Below the pieces are notes generated by a model. That model worked only from the letters and a program-made list of their open reading frames with translations, was not told the DNA's origin and did no database searches. Made by a program: the position numbers and the translations under genes. From NCBI GenBank assembly GCA_946222495.1, contig CAMICF010000174.1, positions 1 to 6,469 on the forward strand: 6,469 bases of DNA, given 5' to 3'. The DNA is from an uncultured Janibacter sp. GTDB taxonomy: Bacteria > Actinomycetota > Actinomycetes > Actinomycetales > Dermatophilaceae. The number at the start of each line of letters is the position of its first letter. Positions within the stretch are counted from its first letter, which is position 1. Positions 5,194 through 6,469 of the stretch are shown here, piece after piece.

Positions 5194-6469
5194 TCAGGCC
5201 CCGCAGCTCGGTGCGGAGACCGCGACCGGCTCCGGTGCCCCGATGCGCGGCATCCCGAGCGAGACGCTCGGCTTGGCCACGGCGCCCTCGGCACCCTTGT
5301 CCTGCAACGCAGCCCACGCATCGCCGCCCGCAGTCCTGCGCACCGAGAAGGCACCGCCCTCGAGCGCGGAGTCGGCCACGAGGTGGTGCGGGGCGCCGTA
5401 GGTGACCCCGACGGTGACCATGTCTCCGGGGCGCGGACGCTCTCCCTCGGGCAGGTCCTCCGGGACGGAGAAGTGGACGAGCCGGTTGTCCCGGGCCCGG
5501 CCGCTGAGGCGCGCGGTGCTGGAGTCCTTGCGCCCCTCCCCCGTCGCAACGAGGACCTCGAGCTCGCGGCCCTCCTGCGCACGGTTGCCCGCCCAGGAGA
5601 TCTCCTCCTGCACCTCGAGCAGGCGCTCGTAGCGGTCCTGGACGACCGCCTTGGGCACCTGGACCGCCATCGTCGCCGCGGGCGTGCCGGGGCGGATCGA
5701 GTACTGGAAGGTGAAGGCGGAGGAGAAGCGCGACTCCCGGACGACGCGGAGCGTCTCCTCGAAGTCCTCCTCGGTCTCACCCGGGAAGCCGACGATGATG
5801 TCGGTCGTGATCGCGGCATCGGGGATCCGGTCGCGGACCCGGTCGATGATCCCGAGGAAGCGCTCCGAGCGGTAGCTGCGACGCATCGCCTTGAGCACCC
5901 GGTCCGAGCCGGACTGGAGCGGCATGTGCAGGCTCGGCATGACGTTCGGCGTCTCCGCCATCGCGTCGATGACGTCGTCGGTGAAGGCCGCCGGGTGCGG
6001 GCTGGTGAACCGCACCCGCTCGAGACCCTCGATCTCGCCGCAGGCCCGCAGCAGCTTGCCGAAGGCGTGGCGGTCGCCGAACTCGACCCCGTAGGAGTTG
6101 ACGTTCTGCCCGAGGAGGGTCACCTCGACGACGCCCTGGGCGACGAGCGCCTCGACCTCGGCGAGGATCTCGCCCGGCCGGCGGTCCTTCTCCTTGCCGC
6201 GCAGCGCGGGGACGATGCAGAAGGTGCACGTGTTGTTGCACCCGACGGAGATCGAGGTCCACCCCGAGTACGCGGAGTCGCGGCGCGTCGGCAGCGTCGA
6301 CGGGAAGGTCTCGAGGGACTCGAGGATCTCGACCTGCGCCTCGCGGTTGTGCCGCGCGCGGTCGAGCAGCGCCGGCAGCGAGCCGATGTTGTGGGTGCCG
6401 AAGACGACGTCGACCCACGGCGCGCGCTGGACGATCGTGTCGCGGTCCTTCTGCGCCATGCAGCCGCCG
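5194..6469 (-). CDS. miaB: tRNA-2-methylthio-N6-dimethylallyladenosine synthase (N-terminus cut by window edge)
   Basis: MiaB is a radical-SAM methylthiotransferase that converts i6A37, made by MiaA, to ms2i6A37. The last 424 residues are visible. The fragment opens with GGC-MAQKD, whose Cys (6462-6460) is the third ligand of the auxiliary [4Fe-4S] cluster in the N-terminal methylthiotransferase domain. The other two cysteines, in roughly the first 80 residues, are off the edge. The radical-SAM cluster motif CNNTCTFC is at 6240-6217, and later motifs include LLGQNVNSYG, FTSPHP, HMPLQSGSD and DIIVGFPGETEEDF. A TRAM domain follows (GRELEVLVATGEG to GAPHHLVAD, about 5580-5370). About 58 residues come after it, ending in KPSVSLGMP and PSCGA. 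A short tail with a SLGMP-like segment is, from memory, usual in actinobacterial MiaB. The gene ends convergently with the small plus-strand gene behind a shared hairpin, so it is not cotranscribed with miaA here. Confidence 0.96.
   Translation of the reverse strand, partial: GGCMAQKDRDTIVQRAPWVDVVFGTHNIGSLPALLDRARHNREAQVEILESLETFPSTLPTRRDSAYSGWTSISVGCNNTCTFCIVPALRGKEKDRRPGEILAEVEALVAQGVVEVTLLGQNVNSYGVEFGDRHAFGKLLRACGEIEGLERVRFTSPHPAAFTDDVIDAMAETPNVMPSLHMPLQSGSDRVLKAMRRSYRSERFLGIIDRVRDRIPDAAITTDIIVGFPGETEEDFEETLRVVRESRFSSAFTFQYSIRPGTPAATMAVQVPKAVVQDRYERLLEVQEEISWAGNRAQEGRELEVLVATGEGRKDSSTARLSGRARDNRLVHFSVPEDLPEGERPRPGDMVTVGVTYGAPHHLVADSALEGGAFSVRRTAGGDAWAALQDKGAEGAVAKPSVSLGMPRIGAPEPVAVSAPSCGA

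Noticed and set aside
4805..5317. Minus-strand open frames opposite the small gene
   Set aside because: They cross the terminator hairpin and the end of miaB, show no motif or ribosome binding site, and arise from the GC-rich complement.

Overview
The window comes from a very GC-rich genome with GTG starts and 4-base gene overlaps. The protein sequences look actinobacterial, plausibly a member of Micrococcales such as the Intrasporangiaceae/Dermatophilaceae group. That placement is an inference from composition, gene order and sequence style, not from a search. There are seven protein-coding genes, two of them cut by the window edges. No RNA gene, insertion sequence, CRISPR array or phage gene was seen, and no stretch over 300 bases lacks a gene.

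Layout on the minus strand, in the direction of transcription: miaB (tRNA methylthiotransferase, N-terminus off the right edge) ends at 5194. After a gap holding a plus-strand gene come yceI (4728-4180), def (4068-3472), miaA (3475-2531), dapF (2534-1665) and ggt (1602 to the left edge, C-terminus missing). The def/miaA junction is a GTGA overlap and the miaA/dapF junction is an ATGA overlap, so these three genes look like one translationally coupled unit. The only plus-strand gene (4919-5098) encodes a 59-residue, lysine-rich, arginine-free protein resembling the small Rv0909/MT0933 antitoxin-like or CsbD-like families. It diverges from yceI and converges on miaB.

How the genes fit together: miaA and miaB act in sequence on the same tRNA base (isopentenylation, then methylthiolation of A37). 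def removes the formyl group from nascent proteins. dapF makes meso-diaminopimelate for lysine and peptidoglycan. ggt is a secreted gamma-glutamyltransferase and may be a separate transcription unit. The yceI/small-protein pair sits between miaB and the def-miaA-dapF block and looks like a stress or accessory insertion in a housekeeping neighbourhood.

The richest non-coding part is the 190-base divergent region at 4729-4918. It holds a TTGACA-N18-TATCGT promoter facing yceI, a perfect 7-4-7 palindrome over its -35 box, and a possible stress-sigma promoter facing the small gene. A perfect 17-bp hairpin separates the small gene from miaB. I found no convincing wholly new system. The best leads are the palindromic operator and the orphan antitoxin-like gene.
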